DNA of 11,778 nucleotides from NCBI GenBank assembly GCA_011773575.1, contig WVXJ01000148.1:8174-19951 (forward strand), in the 5' to 3' direction. The translations under genes were made by a program, and so were the position numbers. This document shows positions 1-5,893 of this stretch, one piece after another; the stretch's first letter is position 1, and every line of letters begins with the position of its first letter. The notes below the pieces were generated by a model. That model saw only the letters and a list, made by a program, of their open reading frames with translations. It did no database searches and was not told the origin of the DNA. The stretch is from Armatimonadota bacterium. Its GTDB lineage: Bacteria; Armatimonadota; Hebobacteria; Hebobacterales; WVXJ01.

Positions 1-248
1 ACTGTCGCGTCCCGGCTGAGGCCCTCCTCCCCCCATACGATAATGTGCAACTGGTCACCGGGGTTAAGAAGCCGTTCCTCTACTCCAGCAGTAGGTCCAA
101 CAACCAGCAAGAGGGCAAACAAGGTCAGGAGACTGCAGGCGGTGAATCTCGGAACCGAGAGTCTGCCCGGGCATACAGCCTCTGCCCTCTCTGCTCTGCC
201 TTTTGCGTTCTCAACTCTCCCTGAGCATCTCATGAATTGCCTCAGCAC
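1..248 (-). CDS. Wza-type polysaccharide export protein, N-terminal part (runs off left edge)
   Basis: Only the first 82 codons are in the window; the rest lies beyond base 1. The proposed start is a GTG at 246-248, with the Shine-Dalgarno sequence GGAGGTGA (plus-strand 255-262) six bases upstream; an ATG five codons later is the alternative. An in-frame stop lies just upstream of the GTG. The protein has a basic, rather long N-region (about 36 residues), a hydrophobic run (about 37-53, SLLTLFALLLVVGPTAG) that looks like a Sec signal peptide or anchor, and then LNPGDQLHIIVWGEEGLSRD, which matches the opening of the Poly_export domain (Y-x-hydrophobic-x-PGD-x-L-x-I-x-V-W). Members of this family form the outer-membrane or periplasmic channel for capsule or exopolysaccharide. 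The gene lies 58 bases downstream of a sugar-1-phosphate transferase gene on the same strand, as expected in an exopolysaccharide operon. No lipobox cysteine is obvious at the signal peptide end, unlike classic Wza. Confidence 0.85.
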   Translation of the reverse strand, partial: MLRQFMRCSGRVENAKGRAERAEAVCPGRLSVPRFTACSLLTLFALLLVVGPTAGVEERLLNPGDQLHIIVWGEEGLSRDAT

Positions 249-288
249 GATCTGTCACCTCCATTGCCGGCGAAACTTACCCTGAGTA

Positions 289-325
289 GCATCTGGGAGG
301 TAATCATCAGTAGGCCTCCCGATGC
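289..325 (-). repeat. Inverted repeat enclosing the stop codon of the sugar transferase gene
   Basis: The plus strand reads GCATC-T-GGGAGG, then 14 bases, then CCTCCC-GATGC. This gives an 11-bp stem with one bulged base. The tandem TGA TGA stop of the sugar transferase lies in the loop (307-309 is the first stop). No T-run follows on the minus strand, so it is not a normal intrinsic terminator. It could protect the 3' end of an upstream mRNA segment or lower expression of the downstream export gene. The structure is seen; the function is inference. Confidence 0.5.
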
Positions 326-1647
326 AGTGGAAGGGTAAGCACGGTCTTCACCAGCAGGGCAAGGTCAACCGCAGGAGACTGGCTCTCGATGTAGGCCAGG
401 TCATAGTGAGTCTTTTCGTCAATGGTCGTATTGCCCCTCACTCCATTCGCCTGGGCAAGACCCGCAAGGCCCGGCTTAACGAGGAGCCTGAGACGGTTCC
501 AACTGCTGTACTGATCAACATAGAGCGGAGTCTCGGGCCGAGGCCCCACCAGGCTCATCTCTCCTTTCAAGACATTGAATAACTGAGGCAGTTCGTCCAG
601 ACTGAGTCTTCTCAACCATGCTCCTGCGCGAGTAACGCGGGGATCCGCGCGACCCGTCACTTTCACTGGTGGAGCCTTCGCCGCATCCACCGTCATACTG
701 CGGAACTTCAACAGCCGGAAAGGCCGGCCGTCTCTGCCAATTCTGATCTGTCTGAAGAAAACCGGCCCCGCGCTGTCCAATTTGATGAGCAGAGCGATGA
801 TCAAGAACAGCGGAGACAGCATAATTAAGAACGCTGCAGAGAGAACAACATCAATTGCACGCTTGAGAAAGCAATGTCCGGCTGCGGAGGGCAATTCCCG
901 CAGGCAGAGCGCCGGCAGACCGGCAAAACTCTCCAGATTCACCCGTAAAAGGCTTACTGGAGGCAGATCGGGCAGGAAGCGCAACTTAAGCCCGCGGCGA
1001 CGACAGGAGGCGAGCATCTTCTCCGAAGGTTTGCCCATGAATACCACTTCGCCGGGCCGATGGCGAGAGATTGCCTCTTCGAATGACTCCGTCTGTGGTG
1101 TGCCGTTTTTTGCAGAAAACGGCACCGCTCGCAAACCCCAGCCGGGCCGCGCTTGTATCCAGCCGCACAGCGATTCCACTGTGGTTGAAGGCCCGACGAT
1201 AAGAACATCCGTCAATCCCCTCCCCCGCCTGGCGCTGAAAAGAAGCGCGGCCTGCAAAACCGCTCTAAGGATAGCGGCCGCAAAGGCTGCGATCACCCAG
1301 CAGTGAATAAGCATCAGCCTGGAGGCGCGGAATTCCCGCAGCATGAAAGCAAGGGCCAAGAAGAGCACCAGTCCCAGGCCTGAACCGAACGCAGTAATGC
1401 TAAGCAGTTCCCTCAAGGGCCTGGGGCGATCAATGTTGTAAAGCCCTGCCGCGGCATAGCCGACAATCCAGGAGAAGATGACAAGAGGAAGGAAGGGCAG
1501 ACAGTTGGTCAAGGGCTGGAGGGCGCGGTATTCAAAGATCAGCAAGTGAGCACGCATCCAGTGAGCGGCAATAAACCCAGCGCCGATCAGGACAGCATCG
1601 CCGAGTATCAATACAACGGTCACGACCTTCCGATGATGTGCCAGCAC
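307..1647 (-). CDS. Polyprenyl-phosphate sugar-1-phosphate transferase (WbaP/WcaJ-like polytopic PHPT)
   Basis: This 446-residue membrane enzyme should transfer a sugar-1-phosphate from a nucleotide sugar to undecaprenyl phosphate, the first membrane step of exopolysaccharide or O-antigen repeat-unit assembly. Four hydrophobic segments (about 10-30, 49-70, 82-102, 112-136) are followed by a soluble CoA-binding-like region (about 145-230) and a C-terminal bacterial sugar transferase domain (about 261-440). That domain has a membrane-entering helix (264-288), then FFRQIRIGRDGRPFRLLKFRSM, the catalytic Asp-Glu pair in LSLDELPQLFNVL (D350, E351), SLVGPRPE and KPGLAGLAQ. The length fits the polytopic PHPT family. 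The start is GTG with GGGGAGGAG just upstream. The sugar specificity cannot be read from sequence. It is the first visible gene of a minus-strand unit that continues into the export gene, and its leader contains a terminator (1734-1760). Confidence 0.95.
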   Translation of the reverse strand: MLAHHRKVVTVVLILGDAVLIGAGFIAAHWMRAHLLIFEYRALQPLTNCLPFLPLVIFSWIVGYAAAGLYNIDRPRPLRELLSITAFGSGLGLVLFLALAFMLREFRASRLMLIHCWVIAAFAAAILRAVLQAALLFSARRGRGLTDVLIVGPSTTVESLCGWIQARPGWGLRAVPFSAKNGTPQTESFEEAISRHRPGEVVFMGKPSEKMLASCRRRGLKLRFLPDLPPVSLLRVNLESFAGLPALCLRELPSAAGHCFLKRAIDVVLSAAFLIMLSPLFLIIALLIKLDSAGPVFFRQIRIGRDGRPFRLLKFRSMTVDAAKAPPVKVTGRADPRVTRAGAWLRRLSLDELPQLFNVLKGEMSLVGPRPETPLYVDQYSSWNRLRLLVKPGLAGLAQANGVRGNTTIDEKTHYDLAYIESQSPAVDLALLVKTVLTLPLHREAY

Positions 1648-1733
1648 TTGCTCCTCCCCTTTGCCAGATGGCGGCTGTCAAATTTGCTGTGCTTGCTGGC
1701 TTGTCTTCCACGCCTCTTGCTCGCCCGGAAACG

Positions 1734-1760
1734 AAAAAAACCTCCCCCGACCGGGAGAGG
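1734..1760 (-). terminator. Intrinsic terminator in the leader of the sugar transferase operon
   Basis: On the minus strand an 8-bp stem, CCTCTCCC with GGGGGAGG (one U-G wobble), closes a GGTC tetraloop and is followed at once by seven T residues (A7 at plus-strand 1734-1740). It ends 86 bases upstream of the GTG start at 1647. No minus-strand gene lies upstream for it to terminate, since ftsY runs the other way. That leaves a leader attenuator or the end of a small RNA as the likely roles. Terminator form is seen directly; the role is inferred. Confidence 0.75.
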
Positions 1761-1773
1761 CTCCGTGGCCTCT
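1756..1773 (-). promoter_or_regulatory. Candidate antiterminator hairpin competing with the leader terminator
   Basis: The minus strand reads AGAGGC-cacgga-GCCTCT, a 6-bp perfect stem. Its 3' arm is the 5' arm of the terminator at 1734-1760 (shared CCTCT), so the two hairpins cannot form together. A further small stem (AGCGC/GCGCT) lies just upstream at about 1780-1798. This arrangement is typical of transcription attenuators. I do not recognise a known riboswitch class. Confidence 0.4.
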
Positions 1774-1902
1774 TCAGAAGCGCCAGTCGTGAGCGCTGGT
1801 CACCCCTGTGCACTAATTAGAAATACCACATTAGAGGAAATCTGTATCAAGCAACCCAAAAAACTTCCCAGCCATTGCCAGCCCAGGCCAAATGCCGGAT
1901 TC

Positions 1903-1931
1903 TTGACACACACCTGCACGCTACCTACCAT
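1903..1931 (+). promoter_or_regulatory. Candidate sigma-70-type promoter for ftsY
   Basis: A consensus -35 box TTGACA (1903-1908) is followed after exactly 17 bases by TACCAT (1926-1931, four of six matches to TATAAT). Transcription would begin near 1938, downstream of the ATG at 1930, which supports the ATG at 1951 as the ftsY start. The leader would then be very short, with the Shine-Dalgarno at its 5' end. Confidence 0.4.
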
Positions 1932-1936
1932 GAGCC

Positions 1937-1941
1937 AGGAG
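1937..1941 (+). promoter_or_regulatory. Ribosome binding site deciding the ftsY start
   Basis: AGGAG lies nine bases before the ATG at 1951. The upstream in-frame ATG at 1930 has no comparable site, and the earliest possible start (1546) would overlap the sugar transferase gene. Confidence 0.7.
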
Positions 1942-1950
1942 TATGTAAGA

Positions 1951-2850
1951 ATGCTAAAACGCGTTTTTCGCCGGGTCACCGAACTCTTTGGGCTGCGCCG
2001 CTCCCTGGACGAGGATTTCTACGCGGAACTCGAGGAGGCCTTGGTTTCATCGGATGTGAGTCTGAGGACCGCCACCGAACTCGCTGAATATCTCCGCACC
2101 GAGATACGCCGGCAAGACATTGCAGAGTTGGAGGCCGCGCGCGACCTGCTGAAGGAGCGGCTGGTGCAGGTCTTGAGTAAGGAACATGCCGCCCTCACCT
2201 GGCCCCAGGAACTTCCAGGCCTTTATCTGATGGTAGGGGTCAATGGGACCGGCAAGACAACCACCATTGCCAAACTCGCCTGCCGCGCTATGAGCAAAGG
2301 CCTGCGGCCCATCCTGGCGGCGGCTGATACTTTCCGCGCCGCGGCCGGAGAACAACTGGAGGAATGGGGCCGGAGGTTGGAGGTGCAGGTCATCAAGGGC
2401 CGGCCCGGCGGAGATCCCGCCGCCGTTGTCTTCGACGCGCTGCAGGCGGCCTCGGCAAGAGGCGCGGACCTGGTCATTGCGGATACCGCGGGCAGACTCC
2501 ATACTAAACGCAACCTGATGGAGGAACTCAATAAGATCGGCCGCGTCAGCAAAGAGAAACTGGGCCGACCGCCGGAGGAGACGCTGCTAGTGGTGGATGC
2601 CACGACAGGCCAAAATGCTCTTGCTCAAACCAAAGAGTTCCAGCAAGTGGTCGGACTAACCGGCATAGTCCTCACCAAACTCGACACCGCCGCCAAGGGA
2701 GGAATCGTCATCACTATCGCGGATGAAACGGACCTGCCCATCAAATGCATCGGCACAGGAGAGCAGCCCGAAGACCTGGAGGATTTCGACCCTCGCGGCT
2801 TCGTAGAAGCGATCCTTGAAAACTCGCAGCAAGCAGGAGAAGGTAAGTGA
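1951..2850 (+). CDS. ftsY: Signal recognition particle receptor FtsY
   Basis: This 299-residue SRP GTPase docks ribosome-nascent chain-SRP complexes at the inner membrane and pairs with Ffh for reciprocal GTP hydrolysis. The N-terminus is a short amphipathic basic helix (MLKRVFRRVTELFGL), the usual lipid-targeting element, followed by the helical N domain (SLDEDFYAELEEALVSSDV). The G domain shows G1 GVNGTGKTTT (96-105), the SRP-type DTFRAAA (126-132), G3 DTAGR (178-182), G4 TKLD (242-245) and the closing GTGE motif (268-271), ending in DLEDFDPRGFVEAIL. It is the compact form without the long acidic A domain of E. coli. The start at 1951 is preferred over 1930 and 1546 because of its AGGAG site and the promoter position. 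Its TGA stop overlaps the GTG start of the next gene. Confidence 0.97.
   Translation: MLKRVFRRVTELFGLRRSLDEDFYAELEEALVSSDVSLRTATELAEYLRTEIRRQDIAELEAARDLLKERLVQVLSKEHAALTWPQELPGLYLMVGVNGTGKTTTIAKLACRAMSKGLRPILAAADTFRAAAGEQLEEWGRRLEVQVIKGRPGGDPAAVVFDALQAASARGADLVIADTAGRLHTKRNLMEELNKIGRVSKEKLGRPPEETLLVVDATTGQNALAQTKEFQQVVGLTGIVLTKLDTAAKGGIVITIADETDLPIKCIGTGEQPEDLEDFDPRGFVEAILENSQQAGEGK
2835..2843 (+). promoter_or_regulatory. Ribosome binding site of the UroD-like gene, inside the end of ftsY
   Basis: AGGAGAAGG lies within the last codons of ftsY. Its AGGAG core is seven bases before the GTG at 2847, which shares GTGA with the ftsY stop. This supports both the unusual GTG start and translational coupling. 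Confidence 0.7.
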
Positions 2851-3950
2851 CACAGAGAGAACGGCTCGTGCGGTTCATGCATTATGAGCCGGTTGACCAT
2901 GTTCCCGACATCGAGTTCGGCTACTGGGACGAGGTTTACGGGCTGTGGCACCAGCAGGGGATGCCGAAATGGGTGACCGATAAGGAGAAGGCAAACAAGT
3001 TCTTCGGCTTCGAGACCCGTGAAATGGTGCCCGTCTGGCACGGAGTGCTGCCCAATTTCGAGGAGGGGATAATCGAGGACTCGGAAACCCGAGAAGTAAT
3101 TCGAGACTTCGAGGGCGTCCTGTATGAACGCAATAAAGACGGCACCTCATGCATCCCACATTTCCTCGAGTTCCCCGTAAAGAACCGGAAAGATTGGAAG
3201 GAATATAAGAAACGGCTCGACCCCGCCACCCCCGGCCGCCTGCCCGCCAGCGAGGAGTGGACAAGATATGCCGAGAAGGCCAGCTCCTCCGATTTGCCGG
3301 TGCGCCTGAACCTGGGCAGCATGTTCGGCAAGGTCCGCGACTGGATGGGATTTGAAGAAGTCGCCATCGCCTGTATCGAAGACCCCGCATTGATCCACGA
3401 CATGTGCGAGACTGTCTGTGAGATGAGCTGTGTCTTGGTCGAGCGCGTCCTCAAAGATATCAAGGTAGATTACGCCTATTTCTGGGAAGATATCGCCTTC
3501 AATCACGGGCCGATAATCTCGCCCAAGATGTTCCGCGAGTTCCTGGTGCCGCGTTATAAACGGGTCACAGAAATCTGCCACAAGTACGGTCTCGATTTTA
3601 TCTATGTTGATTGTGACGGCAATATCCACGACATCGCCGGCCTCTGGCTGGGGGCGGGTGTGAATTGTATGTTCCCCCTTGATGTGGCGGGCCGCACCGA
3701 TGCCTTTGCTCTGCGCAAACAATATGGCAAAGAGATGCTGCTGATGGGCGGAGTCGCCAAGATGGCCCTCATCCGGGGCGGCAAAGCGATTGACGAGGAA
3801 TTAATGCGCATCAAGCCGTTGGTGGAAGACGGGGGATATATCCCCCACGTGGACCACCTAGTTCCGGCCGATGTAACCTACGAGAATTATCTCTATTACA
3901 TCAAGCGCAAGCGGGAAGTGTTCGGCATTCCGGAGCGGGACGTCGGTTGA
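2847..3950 (+). CDS. Uroporphyrinogen decarboxylase-superfamily protein (not canonical HemE)
   Basis: The 367-residue protein belongs to the UroD/methylcobamide:CoM methyltransferase (MtaA/MtbA-type) superfamily: it opens with TQRERLVRFMHYEPVDHVP and has a TIM-barrel-like layout with FWEDIAFNHGPIISPKMFREFLVPRYKRV (212-240), FIYVDCDGNIHDIAGLWLGAGVN (251-273), MGGVAKMALIRGG and GGYIPHVDHLVPADVTYENY (329-348). The Arg-Gln-Ala-Gly-Arg-Tyr substrate loop near the N-terminus of true HemE is absent, so heme synthesis is unlikely. The position of the MtaA-type zinc motif (H-x-C) carries D-C-D-G, so a standard zinc methyltransferase site is not evident either. This subfamily is common in environmental phyla and its reaction is not known to me; a methyl- or corrinoid-related role is only a family-level guess. 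The gene overlaps ftsY by GTGA and ends before a palindromic terminator. Confidence 0.88.
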   Translation: MTQRERLVRFMHYEPVDHVPDIEFGYWDEVYGLWHQQGMPKWVTDKEKANKFFGFETREMVPVWHGVLPNFEEGIIEDSETREVIRDFEGVLYERNKDGTSCIPHFLEFPVKNRKDWKEYKKRLDPATPGRLPASEEWTRYAEKASSSDLPVRLNLGSMFGKVRDWMGFEEVAIACIEDPALIHDMCETVCEMSCVLVERVLKDIKVDYAYFWEDIAFNHGPIISPKMFREFLVPRYKRVTEICHKYGLDFIYVDCDGNIHDIAGLWLGAGVNCMFPLDVAGRTDAFALRKQYGKEMLLMGGVAKMALIRGGKAIDEELMRIKPLVEDGGYIPHVDHLVPADVTYENYLYYIKRKREVFGIPERDVG

Positions 3951-4007
3951 GAGTTGAGAGCAAATGCTTTCACCGCAGAGAAAGCAATAAGAGAACGGTC
4001 AAGACGC
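3951..4007. other. Short spacer with a dispersed-repeat-like motif
   Basis: The stretch TTTCACCGCAGAGAAAG (3968-3984) contains TCACCGCAGAG, the reverse complement of CTCTGCGGTGA found at 6595-6605. Similar CTCTGCGGTGA-type strings recur between genes in many environmental bacterial genomes. I see no gene here. Confidence 0.35.
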
Positions 4008-4034
4008 AAACGGCCCGCCATGGCGGGCCGTTTT
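4008..4034. terminator. Bidirectional intrinsic terminator between converging genes
   Basis: A perfect 13-bp inverted repeat, AAACGGCCCGCCA with TGGCGGGCCGTTT, carries A residues before and TTTT after it, so it can fold and terminate on either strand. It lies 57 bases after the UroD-like stop and 38 bases past the PD40 gene stop, as expected for a shared terminator of converging units. Confidence 0.9.
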
Positions 4035-4072
4035 GGGTTGTAATCGGGTCACTGCTATTCAAAAGGAAATTG

Positions 4073-5764
4073 CTATTGCTCGATGATTTCTATATCCAGC
4101 CGCAGCATCTTATTGCCGCGCCGCGCCATGGTGTGCAATTTATTGGCTTCGCTGAAATAAACCCTGCCCAAGAAGAGCTTCGGAAAATCGAGCAGTTCAT
4201 AGTGCTCCTGGGTTTCCACGCCGTCCACTACCACAGCCCACCCCTTGTTGGCCAGCGCCCAGTAGGCCAGCCTTTCGCTGTCGGGGCTAAAGGCTAACGT
4301 TCCTTGTCTGATCCAGAAGTATTCCTTCCCTTTCTTGCCGTCCAAGACAACGGAATCTCTGTGAGAACGGCTAGAGCGGTAGGCGACGTGTTTGCCATCA
4401 GGGCTGCGGAGTCTAATACCTCGATCAAACTCCTCAGTTCTCACCCCATTCACAACCGCCGCGTCCCAACCGTATGCACTGTCGCTTTCCACCCTTCGCA
4501 CCAAGAACCTGGTGCTGCTACCGTCAGGACTAAAAGGGTTACGCTCAAAGTCGACAGCCTTGTATTCCTTGCTTTCCTTGCCATTAAGAACAATGACCCA
4601 TTTTCTATCACGTTCGGCAATATATACTATCTGCCGGCTGTCAGGACTGAACGGACTATAGTGGTCATCCAGGTAAATCCGGTCATATTCCCTGCTTTCT
4701 TTGCCATCCACTACAGCAATCTCTTTGGCGCCGCGTTCAGCAGTAAAAGCCACTCGTTTGCTGTCGGGACTAAAAGGGCTGGGCGGACTGCTTGGCCATC
4801 CGATGCTTACCCGGTCATACTCTTTACTTTCGATTCCATCTACAACGGCTACCCACCTATAGGCGCGTTGCGCCCGATGGGCAAGTCTCTTGCTATCCGG
4901 ACTAAAGATAAGCCAGCAGTCTATTTTGTCATATCGCTCACCTTCCACTCCATCCAATACCACGAACATCTTGCCGTCCGATTTCGCAACATAAGCCAGC
5001 CGCCGGCCGTCAGGGCTAAATCCTATCTCACGAACTCTGTCATACTGCTTCTTGTCCTTCTCGCCATCCACCACCACAAACCACTTGCCCTCTTGTTTTG
5101 CGCCGTAAGCGGTGCGCATATGGTCTGGACTAAGCGATACCCAAGTTGTGTCTTCATATGCCTCGCTCTTCTTTCCGTCTATTATCACGAACCATTCATC
5201 GCCGAGCCGTACTCGGTAAACCGTTCTCTTGCCGTCACAATAGAAGGGATTACTACCATATCGGTTACTATCAATCTGTTCATACTCCGGGCTTTCGACG
5301 CCGTCTATCACCAACACCCACTTGTCGTTGCGCCTCGCCCGGTAGGCGAAATGTTTGCTATCGGTGCTGAAAAAGGCGGTCATATCGGGATAATACACAA
5401 TTTCGTCATATTCTTTGCCCTTCTCTCCGTCCACCACCGCGATCCATTTATCTGCCCGCTGGCAGACGAAAGCCACGCGCTTGCTGTCGGGGCTGAAGGT
5501 CGGCCAGTAGCGGACCTTGTCATATTCTTCGCTTTCTGCCGCGTCTATAATCACGACGAACTTGTCGCCTCGCTTGGCCTTGTAAGCAAGGCGCCGGCCG
5601 TCAGGGCTTCGTTCAATAACATCTTGCGCATTTTCGGGAATCTCCCCCAGATATGTCTCTGTGACAACTAATTTGAAAGGCGCATCACAAACTGCCGGGG
5701 TCTGCGAAATACTCACGAGGGAAACCACCCCCAGCATCAATACAATCGTTGCAGCCGTCCTCAT
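4073..5764 (-). CDS. Secreted PD40/WD40-like multi-blade beta-propeller protein
   Basis: From the ATG at 5764 the protein has 563 residues. The N-terminus MRTAATIVLMLGVVSLVSI followed by SQTPAVCDA is a Sec signal peptide, so the protein should be exported. The rest is about twelve tandem repeats of 36-45 residues plus a degenerate end copy. Each has the pattern F-S-P-D-(S/G)-(K/R)-R-x-A-(Y/F)-x-A-x-R, then (K/R)-W-x-V-V-(V/I/L)-D-G-x-E-(S/G)-x-E-Y-D-x-(I/V), as in TolB-type PD40 blades. The pattern suggests one large or two stacked propellers, likely a protein- or ligand-binding scaffold; no enzymatic motif is visible. An ATG at 5806 in frame has no ribosome binding site, while GGGGGA lies five bases before 5764 and puts the signal peptide at the N-terminus. 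It stands alone, divergent from the DUF3786 gene. I do not recognise a specific function. Confidence 0.88.
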   Translation of the reverse strand: MRTAATIVLMLGVVSLVSISQTPAVCDAPFKLVVTETYLGEIPENAQDVIERSPDGRRLAYKAKRGDKFVVIIDAAESEEYDKVRYWPTFSPDSKRVAFVCQRADKWIAVVDGEKGKEYDEIVYYPDMTAFFSTDSKHFAYRARRNDKWVLVIDGVESPEYEQIDSNRYGSNPFYCDGKRTVYRVRLGDEWFVIIDGKKSEAYEDTTWVSLSPDHMRTAYGAKQEGKWFVVVDGEKDKKQYDRVREIGFSPDGRRLAYVAKSDGKMFVVLDGVEGERYDKIDCWLIFSPDSKRLAHRAQRAYRWVAVVDGIESKEYDRVSIGWPSSPPSPFSPDSKRVAFTAERGAKEIAVVDGKESREYDRIYLDDHYSPFSPDSRQIVYIAERDRKWVIVLNGKESKEYKAVDFERNPFSPDGSSTRFLVRRVESDSAYGWDAAVVNGVRTEEFDRGIRLRSPDGKHVAYRSSRSHRDSVVLDGKKGKEYFWIRQGTLAFSPDSERLAYWALANKGWAVVVDGVETQEHYELLDFPKLFLGRVYFSEANKLHTMARRGNKMLRLDIEIIEQ

Positions 5765-5808
5765 CTTATTCCCCCATCTATTCGAATTTGAGCCTGCTGC
5801 GTGCATAA

Positions 5809-5830
5809 TTTCATTCTGTCCCGAATGAAA
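5809..5830. promoter_or_regulatory. Candidate operator: 8-bp inverted repeat in a divergent promoter region
   Basis: TTTCATTC-tgtccc-GAATGAAA lies between the divergent starts at 5764 (minus) and 5894 (plus). The dyad of 8-bp half-sites with a 6-base gap has the size of a dimeric regulator site. A TATATA box at 5878-5883 is close to the plus-strand start, but no good -35 partner is seen. The dyad is seen; regulation is inferred. Confidence 0.3.
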
Positions 5831-5893
5831 CGAATCGAATTAATCTGCTAAGATACTGTGGAACTTGTGGTCGCTGCTATATAAAGTAAGACT

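Larger units (their letters stand above)
1648..1950. promoter_or_regulatory. Divergent intergenic region between sugar transferase and ftsY
   Basis: This 303-base gap has no credible gene. It holds the ribosome binding site of the sugar transferase (GGGGAGGAG on the minus strand, about 1651-1659), a minus-strand terminator with an alternative hairpin (1734-1773), an AT-rich patch at about 1815-1850 with weak minus-strand promoter-like elements (TTGATA at 1845-1850 and two TCTAAT boxes), and a plus-strand promoter-like site in front of ftsY (1903-1931). Divergent transcription of an exopolysaccharide operon and ftsY from this gap is inferred. Confidence 0.6.

Noticed and set aside
43..285. An 80-codon plus-strand open frame at the left end
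   Set aside because: The opposite strand encodes a signal peptide and a Poly_export motif with a strong ribosome binding site; the plus-strand product is low-complexity without homology signs.
1676..1681. Minus-strand TTGACA box upstream of the sugar transferase
   Set aside because: At 17 bases spacing the -10 position falls in the GGGGAGG ribosome binding site, with no TATAAT-like sequence.
1734..1815. Known riboswitch (cyclic di-GMP), SRP RNA, 6S RNA or tRNA in the ftsY upstream gap
   Set aside because: A GCACAGGGG string recalls the cyclic di-GMP-I aptamer, but the rest of its core is missing. The conserved SRP tetraloop region and tRNA T-arm are also absent.
1546..1950. N-terminal extension of FtsY to an upstream ATG at 1546
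   Set aside because: It would overlap the sugar transferase gene by about 100 bases and run through the divergent control region, and it encodes nothing like an FtsY A domain.
2847..3950. Annotation as hemE (heme biosynthesis)
   Set aside because: The N-terminal Arg-rich substrate loop diagnostic of HemE is absent and the closing motifs match another UroD-superfamily branch.
4304..5671. A 455-codon open frame on the plus strand opposite the PD40 gene
   Set aside because: It is a by-product of the repeated codons of the propeller gene. Its translation shows the same 40-residue periodicity with no known domain, and the minus-strand frame has a signal peptide and clear blades.
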